In this document: positions 1 through 9,810 of the stretch, one piece after another
Position numbering within the stretch: the stretch's first letter is position 1
Layout of the letters: each line of letters opens with the position of its first letter
NCBI RefSeq assembly: GCF_000373265.1
Contig: NZ_KB890765.1
Span: forward strand, 244,684-308,683
Length of the DNA stretch: 64,000 nucleotides
Reading direction: 5' to 3'
Source: Pontibacter roseus DSM 17521
Lineage (GTDB): Bacteria > Bacteroidota > Bacteroidia > Cytophagales > Hymenobacteraceae
Translations under genes and position numbers: made by a program
Notes under the pieces: model-generated
What the model was told of the DNA's origin: nothing
Seen by the model: only the letters and a program-made list of their open reading frames with translations
Databases searched by the model: none

Positions 1-14
1 TTTATAGTATCCTG

Positions 15-3000
15 TTATTTCCTGATAATGATTTTGTGCGTCGTGGTCGCCTGGCCGGTGCTGATGGTGAAGTAGTAGATGCCAGAGGCCATACCTTCCA
101 ACGACAGCGCCGTTTCGTTGTTCGCCTCCTCAGCCGACAGTTCCTGCTGCCGCACCTGCTGTCCTTGGGCGTTCGCCACCGTCACCACTACCTTGCCTTC
201 AGCCTGCTTCGCCAGCTTCAGGGTAATGCGGTTCTGCGCCGGGTTCGGGTAGAGGATGTCCTGTGGCTGTGCCGCTACAGCGGTTGCTACGCTAGTTTGG
301 GAGAGCGTGCCGGCTTTGAGCACCAGGGTCTCTGTAGTCGCGCTAGCATCGCCTCCAAAACGGGAAGTCACATGGGCTTTGCTCGTTACCGTGGTCGGGT
401 TGGAGACAATGTCTACGTCATCCACATACCAGCCCGTGGCACCTGTGAGCACATCAGAACCCATACGGAAGCGGATGAGCACGCTCTGGCCTTTGTAGGA
501 ACTCAGGTCGGCTATGGTTTGAATGTAACCGTCGCTGTTGCCGGTGAAAGCCGAGCCCACAATGGTAGAGGCATTGGTCAGCGGGATATTGCCGTTATAC
601 CCGTTCTGTGTCATCTTGCTGCCCAGGTTGCTCCAGGTGAGGCCTCGGTTTGTGCTGATTTCTACCACGCCGCCGTCAAAGCCGGCTTCGGTGGCAAAGC
701 TGTGCCAGAAGCGGAGCTGGGCGTTCTCGCCTACCGTGATGGGCTGCGCCGTGATGAGGTACTGGTCGCTGAAGGCATCCGGGTCCACAGCAAACCAGGA
801 GGTGGTGCCGCTGTGAGGGTTCTTGGTGCTCAGCTGCCAGTCGCTCAGGCTCAGGCCGCGTGCCGTCTTCCATTTGGCGCCGCCATTCTCCATGTCATCG
901 TGGAAATAGACGGTGGTGCCGGTGCCCTTGTTCACCCGCACTTTGAAGGAGCGCTCAATGGTCTCGTCCTGCGCCATCTTCACCGACTTGAAGGTCACCA
1001 CGCCGTTGGATAGTTTTGGAGCATCTTTCGTCGTCTCCTGCACAAACACGGTACCCTCAGGCAACGGGTTTGTGATGGTCACACCACTTACGGCTCCTTT
1101 CGTATCGTTCGTCACCTTGATGTTATAGGTCAGCACGTCGCCATCTGCCACCGGGGCAGGAGTGGCCTGCAGCTTGATAGCCAGTTTTGGCTCGCAGGAA
1201 GGCGGCATGTCGAAGGCCTCTGTGCCATCGGTCAGGTCATCGTTGCTGCCTTGGGTGGCGCTGTAGCCGAGGCCTCGCTTGGCGAAGGCCCGCCAGATGT
1301 GGCACTGGTTGGCACCACCGTTGTTGATGCGGTCAGCGGCCAGAATGGCGTCACGTGCATCGATAAAGCCGGGACTGCAGGGCTGCAGTTTCAGGCCATC
1401 CATCACCAGTTGCAGGGCGATGTTGTTGCCGCCTTTGCCGCTGTAGATATTTGGGTCGTAGCCATACTCGTCAATCAGGTTCCAGGTCATGTCCCACAGC
1501 ATAGTAGCCCAGATGAAGCCCACACCGTGCGGCACCGAGATTTCTGGGTTGGAGACCATGCCGTAGGTATAGGGGTTGATGCCCATATCGGTGCTGTAGG
1601 GAGCCGGACGTATACCGCCGCCGTCCGTACCTTCTGACATCACATAAGTGCCAATGCCGCGCCGCTGTGGGCCGGTGTCGCCGGCCTTCATCGTCATGTA
1701 CAGGCCGAAGAAGTCGCTCCAGCCTTCGCCACCCTGCTCAGCTCCGGTCAGGCATTGCGTATTCGGTCCGCCGGTGAGGCGTGTGGAGATGCCGTGTCCG
1801 TACTCGTGTGCGATGATGCCGTTGTCCAGGTCGCCGTCGCGCAGCGGAGGGACACCACCTTCGTTCCGCAGCGCGCCTGTCAGGCCCTGGCCCAGTGCGG
1901 CCTTCAATTTGTCGCCATCGGCTTTGCTGATCATGATGGCCGGTATAAGTACGAGCGCACCGGTCTCATCGCCCCCCATCGACATGGCCGGACCATCCTC
2001 GTTATTCACCACGATTACGGCTGTGGCACCTGAAGCCTGCGCGTTCAAAGCTTTGGAGATAAAGGAGCAATCGCCACGGTCTACCAGGGCGATGTTGCCC
2101 AGTATCTCCAACTGGTTGTTGAAGGGCAGCGGCACGGAACCGGCCGGTAGTTCAGGTGCGGCGTTGCAACCATTGGCCGGGTCAGCCATCACAATCTTTC
2201 CAGAAACCCCTGTCGCGGTGATGTCGGGTCCGAAGGCTGCCTGTATACCTGTATAGGAGCCCGCCACGGACGATGGCGCCGTAATGTGCAGCAGTGGGGC
2301 CGCCACCGAGGAAGTCCAGAGGTACATCTGCATACGGCCAGGTATACCATCCTGCAAGGTCAGGAAGTTGGCATTGTTGGTGCCGCCGCCGTCCTGGGCC
2401 TCCGCCATCACGCCATCCAATCCTATACCTTCGCCGGAGAAGTTGGTCTGCTGAAAGTTACCGCTGGCCTCGTCAAAACCGAACTGGTAGAAGACGTCGT
2501 GCATCAGGTTGTTCCAGTAAAACAGGTTGGTGGTGGCGGCTTTCACATAGGTATCGGGCTCCTTGGTGAGGTCCAGGGGGAAGTCAAACACCAGGTTGGC
2601 GCCACCATCAGGGCTAGTGCCGGCGTTGGCTCCCAGGCGGTCTTCGTAGGCGTGCACGTTGTTGCCTTTGGTGATGGTGTAGGAGAGGAGGCCGTCGTTG
2701 TGCCAGCCCAGCGGGGAGGCAGTCAGGTTTTCCTTGCCTGTCACCAAGGTTCTGTCGCCGTGGCTAGGAGTCTCAAACGGCACGTCGTATACCCGGTAGG
2801 AACCACTGGCGGCCACTGACGCCGCGACTACGCTGCGTGGCGCGAAGGCCTGGGTATAGAAATCCCGCTGGGCTTTCAGGCGCTCCTCTTTGGAGGCAGT
2901 TTTGCCTTGCCTGTTCTGTCTAGCGAAGGTTTTCGCCTCGCCCGGGGCATCCGTCACCACAGGCGTTCCCCAGTTGTCGTGAATCACCAGGTCCTCTTTC

Positions 3001-3641
3001 TTCAGCACATCACCGGTGGCCGCATCAATGCGCGTCTTCCAGTAGTGCTGCGCGTCCAGGTTGTAGATGTCCACCTCCCAGGCCAGGCGCACGTCGCCGC
3101 TCGGCATGCGCTGGTATACCAGCTTGGCAGGTATAGGGGAGAGCGAAACGCCGCCATCGCTGAGCAAAACTGCCTTGGCTGCAGCGGGAAGCTTGGCGTT
3201 TGGCGACTTTCTCTCTTTGATTTTGATGGGTTGTTTCACCTGTAACTTGAGGTGGGAAGCGGCGGCATTCGCGGCTTGCTCAGGGGAGAGGGAGGCCGCG
3301 CTGCTCTTGATGGCACCCCGCAGGTTGGGGATGAAGCGGTTGCCCATGTTGATGACATTGCCTTCTGGGTCTATGTTGATGTTGATGTTGGCATCTGCCA
3401 CCTCGATGCCCTGGAAGCGCTGCCGCAGGTAGATGTGCGTCACGCCGTTGTTTTTGCTCACATACTGGTCTGTGACCACGTAGTCGGAGAGGTCTGAGGC
3501 ATTCAGCTTATAAGTTGTCTTGTTCTGGTCGATGTGGCGGAGCGCTACATCCAGTGCTGACTGGGCGTCTGCTGTGCCCGGAGCCAGCAACAGAAGCAAC
3601 CCCAGCAGGAACAGCAAATTGTGCGATAATCTTTGGTTCAT
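15..3641 (-). CDS. Secreted M36 (fungalysin-type) metalloprotease with PA domain and T9SS tail
   Basis: Predicted extracellular zinc protease of peptidase family M36, 1208 residues. The family core is about 600, so half the protein is accessory domains. In order: signal peptide (about 1-26), FTP-type propeptide (about 45-110), catalytic region with a protease-associated (PA) insert (about 470-590), zinc motif HEYGH (H612, E613, H616) with the likely third ligand in GGEGWSDFF some 25-30 residues on, a DUF11-type beta sandwich (about 820-915), a jelly-roll domain like those of MAM or immune-inhibitor-A proteins (about 925-1090), and a C-terminal T9SS type A sorting domain starting at YPNPAQN and ending KIIIRK. 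Start is the ATG at 3641, directly before a clean signal peptide. It stands alone with a 581-base gap upstream. Export by T9SS to the surface or medium and a role in protein scavenging are inferred; the family call is firm. Confidence 0.93.
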   Translation of the reverse strand: MNQRLSHNLLFLLGLLLLLAPGTADAQSALDVALRHIDQNKTTYKLNASDLSDYVVTDQYVSKNNGVTHIYLRQRFQGIEVADANININIDPEGNVINMGNRFIPNLRGAIKSSAASLSPEQAANAAASHLKLQVKQPIKIKERKSPNAKLPAAAKAVLLSDGGVSLSPIPAKLVYQRMPSGDVRLAWEVDIYNLDAQHYWKTRIDAATGDVLKKEDLVIHDNWGTPVVTDAPGEAKTFARQNRQGKTASKEERLKAQRDFYTQAFAPRSVVAASVAASGSYRVYDVPFETPSHGDRTLVTGKENLTASPLGWHNDGLLSYTITKGNNVHAYEDRLGANAGTSPDGGANLVFDFPLDLTKEPDTYVKAATTNLFYWNNLMHDVFYQFGFDEASGNFQQTNFSGEGIGLDGVMAEAQDGGGTNNANFLTLQDGIPGRMQMYLWTSSVAAPLLHITAPSSVAGSYTGIQAAFGPDITATGVSGKIVMADPANGCNAAPELPAGSVPLPFNNQLEILGNIALVDRGDCSFISKALNAQASGATAVIVVNNEDGPAMSMGGDETGALVLIPAIMISKADGDKLKAALGQGLTGALRNEGGVPPLRDGDLDNGIIAHEYGHGISTRLTGGPNTQCLTGAEQGGEGWSDFFGLYMTMKAGDTGPQRRGIGTYVMSEGTDGGGIRPAPYSTDMGINPYTYGMVSNPEISVPHGVGFIWATMLWDMTWNLIDEYGYDPNIYSGKGGNNIALQLVMDGLKLQPCSPGFIDARDAILAADRINNGGANQCHIWRAFAKRGLGYSATQGSNDDLTDGTEAFDMPPSCEPKLAIKLQATPAPVADGDVLTYNIKVTNDTKGAVSGVTITNPLPEGTVFVQETTKDAPKLSNGVVTFKSVKMAQDETIERSFKVRVNKGTGTTVYFHDDMENGGAKWKTARGLSLSDWQLSTKNPHSGTTSWFAVDPDAFSDQYLITAQPITVGENAQLRFWHSFATEAGFDGGVVEISTNRGLTWSNLGSKMTQNGYNGNIPLTNASTIVGSAFTGNSDGYIQTIADLSSYKGQSVLIRFRMGSDVLTGATGWYVDDVDIVSNPTTVTSKAHVTSRFGGDASATTETLVLKAGTLSQTSVATAVAAQPQDILYPNPAQNRITLKLAKQAEGKVVVTVANAQGQQVRQQELSAEEANNETALSLEGMASGIYYFTISTGQATTTHKIIIRK

Positions 3642-4222
3642 AGAAGGTGAGTTAGAATTAGAGATGTTACATATGGTATTATTTGTTGGGTGTTACAATC
3701 TTAAAACTGGTACTCTTCTTTGCACTATGCTGTGGATAGGGTGTCGCACAGCAGCAGGTCGGTACAGGTATGCCCTAAGGGATTGCACGGGGTATAACCT
3801 GACCATTAGCGCCTGAATGTGCTACCTTTACGGAGATGGATTTTGCCAAGATGTATGTGTTATGACATCGTTGCGCGCTGAATTGTATGGGATTTTGTAC
3901 CTTATTAAGGTATAGGGTGCCGTTCATGAACCAGAGCATACTGTAGCAGAACGTATAGGAGGCAAAATGCCTGCTGAAGGAAATCTGCTTTATAAATTGC
4001 TGTCAGCTTAACAGGATATGACAGGCAAGCAAAAGGGTTCTTGGAAATTATTCGCGATATATTAGGATTATTTATATTACTATTTCTGTAGATAATAAAT
4101 TTACAATTGTACCAAATTAATATTCTGTAAAGTAGGTATAGAAATAGGATAGGGTGATTATTGTACTAAAAGTGTCTGAAAAATTCGAAAACAATTTGCT
4201 CCTTCCGTTGTTAAGGCCAGCT
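3642..4222. other. Gene-free AT-rich gap upstream of the M36 protease
   Basis: No open frame here has a start, length or composition suggesting a gene. The region must hold the promoter of the minus-strand protease, but I find no clear TAnnTTTG box on that strand. Two copies of the AGGTATAG octamer lie at 3908 and 4134. The ceramidase-like gene ends at 4223 with no visible hairpin terminator. Confidence 0.6.
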
Positions 4223-5572
4223 TCAGCGTGCGTACTGTCGCAAATGTTGCAGTAAAACCTCGGTTAGGTAGCTTCCACTGTGCGGACCGTAGAAGTTCAT
4301 GGCCCGTGTCTCGTATTTCTGGAGGGGGTAGTGCTCATCAGGTGTGATGTAACCGATATAGCCGCCGTTGAACCCGGTTACCAGCACCTCTCTGCCTTGC
4401 CGCTCCGCCTGCTGCTTCAAAGCGGGCAGCAACTCCCCAGAATAGTCAGCGGGAACGCCCAGCAGGATAATCTCCCCCAACTGCAAGCTGCTGACATGGG
4501 CCTGGTACCTGCCAAACAAGCCATGGAAGAGGAAAGGGGCGAAGCGGAAGGTCTTGTTCAGGCGCCACTGTGGTTCTGGCAGCTCCAATTCATGTCTCGA
4601 GTAGCCAAGGGTGGCCGTGCTGTCCATTTTCACATGAGGCAAGGCACGACGTATAACATGCGCCAATCGCTGCCCTACAGCTTCCGTGCTTTCATGGGTG
4701 TCGCCATGGGGTGTTACTACCTGGTGACTGGCCACTGCGCCGGCTGCGAAAGCCGCAAAGTCCACGGTTTGCTCCAACTCGTCCACCAGTTCCCCCGGGT
4801 AATCCCGCGAAAGTACCGGCTCCATGGACGGCAGGATGGTGGGATGCGCCGCAAAGGTGCTGAGTATGGCTGTTTTGCCAGCAATCTGCTCTATTTGTAA
4901 GAAGCGCACGGTCGTATCCAGCCGGGCTCTGGAGCCAGTGAGGCGATTGGCTACCAATCGTGGAGCCCCGGCTTCCCCGTACCCGATGCGCGCCGGAAGT
5001 TTGTTCGCCCGCGCCTCCACGATGCTCTGCACAATCCGCGCCGTTGTCTCATCCACCAGTTGTTGGCTATACCTGCCGGCCAGGAGCCAGCCAGCCAGTT
5101 TTTTACCCCATCCGCCAAAGCTGCTGTGCGTATGGGTGGCAGTCAGGTATACCTGACCCGGCTCCAGACCAAGGGCGGCATACTCCTCTTCCAGCGCGGC
5201 AGCAATGGTCATGGGCACAATCAGCATATCCAGCGTCACCAGTACCGCCTCAGTTTCTCCATTATCAAAAGCGAAGGTGCGCACCCATACCGAGTCGTGC
5301 ACCTCCTGGTAGCGCAGGCCTCGGCGTTTGCCGTAGCCCGCCAGCGGAGTATTGGTTGGCGGCGTGATGTTCACCTTGGACCAGCCCACCAGCAGGGAAT
5401 CGCCATTAGAAACGGTAGGCGGCTGCTCCTGCATGGCCTGCAAGGTATGGCGGTAGTAGTCAGTCTGCTGGTATGGCGTGTGGTCGATGCGCTGACAGGA
5501 CTGCGTCAGGCAGAGGAGCAGGCAGCCCAACAGGACGAACAGCCAATTTTTAACATGTGTGAGATATTCCAA
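4223..5572 (-). CDS. Neutral/alkaline ceramidase-like lipoprotein
   Basis: A 449-residue protein matching the N-terminal catalytic domain of neutral ceramidases, which hydrolyse the amide bond of ceramide. It opens with a hydrophobic signal and a possible lipobox ending in C26 (LTQSC), so it is probably a lipoprotein. Family hallmarks are GWSKVNITPP near the start, ATHTHSSFGG at about 145-155 (zinc-binding histidines) and FAAHPTILP at about 240. Bacterial neutral ceramidases are usually about 650 residues because of a C-terminal immunoglobulin-like domain that is absent here, as in many short Bacteroidota homologues. Sphingolipids occur in this phylum, so the substrate could be self or foreign lipid; neither is shown by the sequence. 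It is divergent from tex, with a 230-base shared gap. Confidence 0.8.
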   Translation of the reverse strand: MEYLTHVKNWLFVLLGCLLLCLTQSCQRIDHTPYQQTDYYRHTLQAMQEQPPTVSNGDSLLVGWSKVNITPPTNTPLAGYGKRRGLRYQEVHDSVWVRTFAFDNGETEAVLVTLDMLIVPMTIAAALEEEYAALGLEPGQVYLTATHTHSSFGGWGKKLAGWLLAGRYSQQLVDETTARIVQSIVEARANKLPARIGYGEAGAPRLVANRLTGSRARLDTTVRFLQIEQIAGKTAILSTFAAHPTILPSMEPVLSRDYPGELVDELEQTVDFAAFAAGAVASHQVVTPHGDTHESTEAVGQRLAHVIRRALPHVKMDSTATLGYSRHELELPEPQWRLNKTFRFAPFLFHGLFGRYQAHVSSLQLGEIILLGVPADYSGELLPALKQQAERQGREVLVTGFNGGYIGYITPDEHYPLQKYETRAMNFYGPHSGSYLTEVLLQHLRQYAR

Positions 5573-5802
5573 TCAGGCAAAGGTATAGAAAATAATAAGG
5601 AGCCAGACCATCAGCTTTTTAGGTGCCGCTCCAATTTACCGGGACATGTTGCTTTCGGTTTCAGGCAATATCAGTTAAATTTGACGTTTTCAAAGCAGGC
5701 TATACCTGCCGGAGCAGGTGTGCGGGAGAAACTGCGGGGAGGCTGCTATACCTTGCCATCACAAACTCCATTTTGATTTCTGATTATCCTTTATTGCTAT
5801 AC

Positions 5803-8061
5803 ATGGAATTGAATCTTGACCATTTGTTGAAAATTGCCACTGAGCTGTCCATCACCATCAAGCAGGTGGAGGCTACGGCAACCTTATTGGACGAAGGCGC
5901 CACCGTGCCCTTCATCTCCCGTTACCGAAAAGAGGCGACAGGCTCGCTGGACGAAGTTCAGGTAGCCGCCATACGTGACCGGCTGGAGCAGCTGCGTGAG
6001 CTGGACAAGCGCCGCGAAAGCATCCTGAAGTCCATCCGCGACCAGGAGAAGCTCACGCCGGAACTGGAAGCCCGCATCATGGCCGCCGAAACCATGGCCG
6101 TGCTGGAGGACATCTACCTGCCGTACAAGCCGAAACGCCGCACCCGCGCCACCATCGCCCGCGAAAAAGGGCTGGAGCCGCTGGCGCAACTGCTGTTCGA
6201 GCAGAACAATATGGACGTGGCCGCCGAGGCTGCCAACTTCATCTCCGAAGAGAAGGAAGTGAAAGACGCGGAGGAGGCCCTGGCCGGCGCGCGCGATATC
6301 ATGGCCGAGTGGATGAACGAGAACGCGGAGGCACGCGCCACCATGCGCCAGATTTTCGAGAAGAAAGGCGTGTTCAAGAGCCGCGTGATGATGGGCAAGG
6401 AAGAAGCCGGTCAGAAATTCAAGGACTATTTCGAGTGGGAGGAGCCGATTGAGAAAGCCCCTTCGCACCGCATCTTGGCCATGCGCCGCGGCGAAACAGA
6501 GATGGTGCTCATGCTGAGCGCCCAGCCGGACGAAGAAGAAGCCATCTCCAAACTGGAGAGTATGTTCGTGAAAGGCAACAACGCCGCTTCGGAGCAGGTG
6601 CGCTTGGCGGCTAAAGATTGCTACAAGCGCATGCTCAAGCTGAGCATGGAAACAGAGGTGCGCCTCACCTCAAAGAAACGTGCCGATGAAGAAGCCATCC
6701 GGGTATTTGCTGATAACCTGCGCCAACTGCTGCTTTCCTCCCCGCTAGGTCAGAAAACCGTGCTGGCGCTGGACCCAGGTTTCCGGACAGGTGTGAAGTC
6801 TGTCGTGCTGGACAAGCAAGGCAAGCTGCTGCACAATGAAACCATATACCCGCACACCGGTCAGCATAAAGAAAGCGAAGCGGCACAGGCGGTACGCTAC
6901 ATGGTGACGCGCTTCGAGGTGGAAGCCATTGCCATTGGCAACGGCACCGCTAGCCGCGAGACAGAGGCCTTCGTAAAGAGCCTGAAACTGCCGTCTTCGG
7001 TACAGGTGGTGATGGTGAACGAGAGCGGCGCCTCTATTTATTCTGCTTCTGATGTGGCCCGTGAGGAGTTCCCGGATCAGGACGTGACCGTGCGTGGCGC
7101 CGTGTCCATCGGCCGTCGCCTCATGGACCCGCTGGCCGAACTGGTGAAGATAGACCCGAAATCCATTGGCGTAGGCCAGTACCAGCACGACGTAGACCAG
7201 TCGGCCCTCAAGCACTCGCTGGATGACGTAGTGATGAGCTGTGTAAACGCCGTTGGTGTGGAAGTGAACACTGCCAGCAAGCAATTGTTGACTTATGTGT
7301 CTGGCCTAGGGCCATCGCTTGCGCAGAACATCGTAGAGTACCGCAACCAGAACGGACCCTTCAGCAGCCGTGCTGAGCTGAAGAAAGTGCCTCGACTCGG
7401 CGACAAGGCCTTTGAGCAGGCGGCCGGCTTCCTCCGCATCCGCAGCGCCAAGAACCCTTTGGATGCCTCGGCTGTGCACCCGGAAAGCTACCCGATTGTG
7501 GAGCAGATGGCTAAAGACCTGGGCGTAACAGTGCAGGACCTAATGCAGAAAGAGGAACTCCGCAAGCAAATCAACCTGAAGAATTACGTGACTGATAAAG
7601 TGGGCTTGCCAACGCTGCAGGACATCCTGAGCGAACTGGCCAAACCGGGCCGCGACCCGCGCCATACGTTTGAGGCCTTCAGTTTCACAGAAGGCGTGAA
7701 CGAGATGAAGGACCTGCGAGAAGGTATGAAGCTGCCGGGCCTCGTGACCAACATCACCGCCTTCGGCGCCTTCGTGGATATCGGGGTGCACCAGGACGGA
7801 CTGGTACACGTGAGCCACCTGTCTGACCGTTTTGTGAGCAACCCGCATGACGTGGTGAAAGTAGGGCAGAAGGTTGAGGTGACGGTGCTGGAGGTGGACG
7901 TGCCACGCAAGCGCATCTCGCTGAGCATGAAAGGCGACCCGAACGCAGCCCGACCAGCAGGTGGTGGAGGCGGAGCCAAGAAGGGCAACGCAAAGAAGGA
8001 GGAAGAGCCGATGGATGATTTCCAGGCAAAGCTGGCCAAGCTGAAAGGCATGTTCAAGTAA
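5803..8061 (+). CDS. tex: Tex-family RNA-binding transcription accessory protein
   Basis: A 752-residue Tex/YhgF protein, close to the usual 770. Tex binds RNA and is linked to transcription and stress survival. Visible domains: N-terminal helical Tex region from LDHLLKIATELSITIKQVE, a YqgF/RNase H-like domain starting near residue 320 (LALDPGFRTGVKS), paired helix-hairpin-helix motifs (VSGLGPSLAQNIVEYRN, then KVPRLGDKAFEQAAGFLRI), and a C-terminal S1 domain (about 640-715, NITAFGAFVDIG) followed by a Gly/Lys-rich linker. The frame is open for 60 more codons upstream, to an ATG at 5623, but that extension has no Tex similarity, so I start at MELNLDHLLK. A strong hairpin terminator follows. 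Confidence 0.95.
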   Translation: MELNLDHLLKIATELSITIKQVEATATLLDEGATVPFISRYRKEATGSLDEVQVAAIRDRLEQLRELDKRRESILKSIRDQEKLTPELEARIMAAETMAVLEDIYLPYKPKRRTRATIAREKGLEPLAQLLFEQNNMDVAAEAANFISEEKEVKDAEEALAGARDIMAEWMNENAEARATMRQIFEKKGVFKSRVMMGKEEAGQKFKDYFEWEEPIEKAPSHRILAMRRGETEMVLMLSAQPDEEEAISKLESMFVKGNNAASEQVRLAAKDCYKRMLKLSMETEVRLTSKKRADEEAIRVFADNLRQLLLSSPLGQKTVLALDPGFRTGVKSVVLDKQGKLLHNETIYPHTGQHKESEAAQAVRYMVTRFEVEAIAIGNGTASRETEAFVKSLKLPSSVQVVMVNESGASIYSASDVAREEFPDQDVTVRGAVSIGRRLMDPLAELVKIDPKSIGVGQYQHDVDQSALKHSLDDVVMSCVNAVGVEVNTASKQLLTYVSGLGPSLAQNIVEYRNQNGPFSSRAELKKVPRLGDKAFEQAAGFLRIRSAKNPLDASAVHPESYPIVEQMAKDLGVTVQDLMQKEELRKQINLKNYVTDKVGLPTLQDILSELAKPGRDPRHTFEAFSFTEGVNEMKDLREGMKLPGLVTNITAFGAFVDIGVHQDGLVHVSHLSDRFVSNPHDVVKVGQKVEVTVLEVDVPRKRISLSMKGDPNAARPAGGGGGAKKGNAKKEEEPMDDFQAKLAKLKGMFK

Positions 8062-8091
8062 GTCTCCTCAGGTAGAGACTTCATCACAACC

Positions 8092-8125
8092 AAAAGCGCC
8101 CCGCCAATTGACGGGGCGCTTTTTT
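8092..8125 (+). terminator. Rho-independent terminator after tex
   Basis: A perfect 12-bp GC-rich stem (8092-8103 with 8112-8123) closes an 8-base loop and runs into six T residues. The A-tract on the left side means it can also serve the convergent protease gene ending at 8180. Confidence 0.9.
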
Positions 8126-8179
8126 ATTGGTTCTTTAGCAGAAACTGCGGTTATTCAAGCTGCTGTGAATCGCTGCTTA

Positions 8180-9529
8180 TTACAGCACCACCAGTCTTTG
8201 CGTTAGCCTGGCTCCGCGCATCTCCAACCTGACGTAATAGACTCCCTGCCCAAACGAGTTGAGGTCCAGTTCGAGGCTGCGAGAGGAGCCTGAGAGCGTC
8301 TGGTCAAGGATGGGCTGTCCCATGGCATCGTGCACCAGCAGGCGGAAGGTGAAGGGGAGCGGCGGGAAAGTAACCGTGAAGCGCCCGTCCGTGCTGGGGT
8401 TCGGGTATATCTTGATAGGACCTACATGTATGGTTTTGGCCACCGGCTTTTTCTTGTCGGTAACCTCTATGGTCTGTTGCTGCATAGCGGTCATACCGGA
8501 TTCGCTGGAGGCCCGTAGCGTAACCGTGTAAGTACCTGGGCTGCTGTAGGTATGGGTGGGGGACTCCTCGTTGCTGCCACTGCCGTCGCCAAAGGTCCAG
8601 TAATAGAGTACGGCGTCTTCTGTGCTGTTACTGAAGTCTACGGTCAGATTGTTGATGGAACTGGTGAAACTGACAGCAGGGGGAGAACCTGTCACAGGAA
8701 GATTGACGATGTCTGCATCATATATTTGCTTCAAGGAGATGTCTTCGTAGAAGAAAGGATTCGCCCATAGCGTGGTTCTCTCAACCGTCAGCAGGCCCCA
8801 AGGGCGCAGGTTGTCAGGGGCTCCATTTGGATAATTCCAGTGCGCGCGCATAATACTATGGAATGCAAACTCACGAGTGGAATCTACTTCGTCAGGATGA
8901 GGCAGCCCGAATGCGTGGCCCAGTTCATGTGCCATGGTGCCGTGCGGTACACAAGGCCACATGATGCCATTCGGGTCAGTGGGGCACCTGTTAAAATAGT
9001 TGAACTCTGGAAAATTCTCAACTGCAGTTGTTGCGACGCCACAATAACCATCACATGCCTGCATTCCCTCGCCCAAACCGTCAGCTCGGCCAGATTTTAT
9101 CCAAAGGCTTGCTACAATTCCAGGTTGCCAAATTGGATGTCCCTGGGCAGCCATTTCGTCAGTGATTTTAAAAAACCAGGAGTCTTGATAGTAGCTCGTG
9201 TTTTCTAAAGCTCTATACACCATCACCGTGTCCGGGAAAGCGAAGGTATAGGTGACTCCTCCTGTGTTTATCTGGAACCAGGCCTGTATATCGCGGGTGG
9301 CATTCCGGATGGCGTCGTATTCTGCCTGAACGTATTCCGCATCCTTAGGTACCACATAGTAAACAGCCACCTTATTTTCTGTCAGGGCAATTTGGGCCTG
9401 CCGCAAATTGTACTGCACGTTTGGCTGCATCTTAGGCTTGCAATCCAGTGATGGAGGAGTCCGCTGTGCTACAAGCGGAATAGCGGAAGTGCTGATGAAG
9501 AAAAGGAGTGTAAGTAAAAGATTTTTCAT
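8180..9529 (-). CDS. Secreted HExxHxxGxxH metalloprotease with PKD domain and T9SS tail
   Basis: A 449-residue secreted metzincin-like protease. Signal peptide at about 1-21 (cut near LVAQ). The catalytic centre HELGHAFGLPH gives zinc ligands H201, H205 and H211 and base E202. A PKD domain (about 285-365) contains the typical YYWTFGDGSGSNEESPTHTY segment. A T9SS type A sorting domain closes the protein (YPNPSTDGRF to RLVVL). The extended zinc motif fits pappalysin-like (M43) or other metzincins; the exact family is not settled by eye. It is convergent with tex and is the second T9SS protease within 10 kb, from a different clan than the M36 enzyme. Its leader (9530-9810) is AT-rich and holds no gene. 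Confidence 0.88.
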   Translation of the reverse strand: MKNLLLTLLFFISTSAIPLVAQRTPPSLDCKPKMQPNVQYNLRQAQIALTENKVAVYYVVPKDAEYVQAEYDAIRNATRDIQAWFQINTGGVTYTFAFPDTVMVYRALENTSYYQDSWFFKITDEMAAQGHPIWQPGIVASLWIKSGRADGLGEGMQACDGYCGVATTAVENFPEFNYFNRCPTDPNGIMWPCVPHGTMAHELGHAFGLPHPDEVDSTREFAFHSIMRAHWNYPNGAPDNLRPWGLLTVERTTLWANPFFYEDISLKQIYDADIVNLPVTGSPPAVSFTSSINNLTVDFSNSTEDAVLYYWTFGDGSGSNEESPTHTYSSPGTYTVTLRASSESGMTAMQQQTIEVTDKKKPVAKTIHVGPIKIYPNPSTDGRFTVTFPPLPFTFRLLVHDAMGQPILDQTLSGSSRSLELDLNSFGQGVYYVRLEMRGARLTQRLVVL

Positions 9530-9810
9530 CGTGTCTTGGATTGAAATTGAAAGTCAACGCGAGGAAATCAGAAATGGCAATGCATTGCATTGAAAAGAAG
9601 AGACGGAGGAGGATTTCAATTCAGCCTAGATGCTGAGGGATATAATTTTTGTACGTAGTATTTATGAATTAAATAAGTTGACATATGAATTAATGGTTAA
9701 GGGACTGTTCGTGTAGCTGACCGGTATTCAAAAAGGGGCAGGCGGAAACTGCTATTTATCTGGCGGGTGTAGTTGGGGAACAAAAATCTGTATGAGTAAC
9801 AATATAGGTT

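Noticed and set aside
36..1013. Long plus-strand open frame (325 codons)
   Set aside because: Antisense to the M36 protease; composition is that of a complementary-strand shadow and no family pattern is seen, whereas the minus strand has clear T9SS and protease domains.
5623..5802. N-terminal extension of Tex
   Set aside because: The 60 extra codons do not resemble Tex and overlap the likely promoter region; MELNLDHLLK is the family start.
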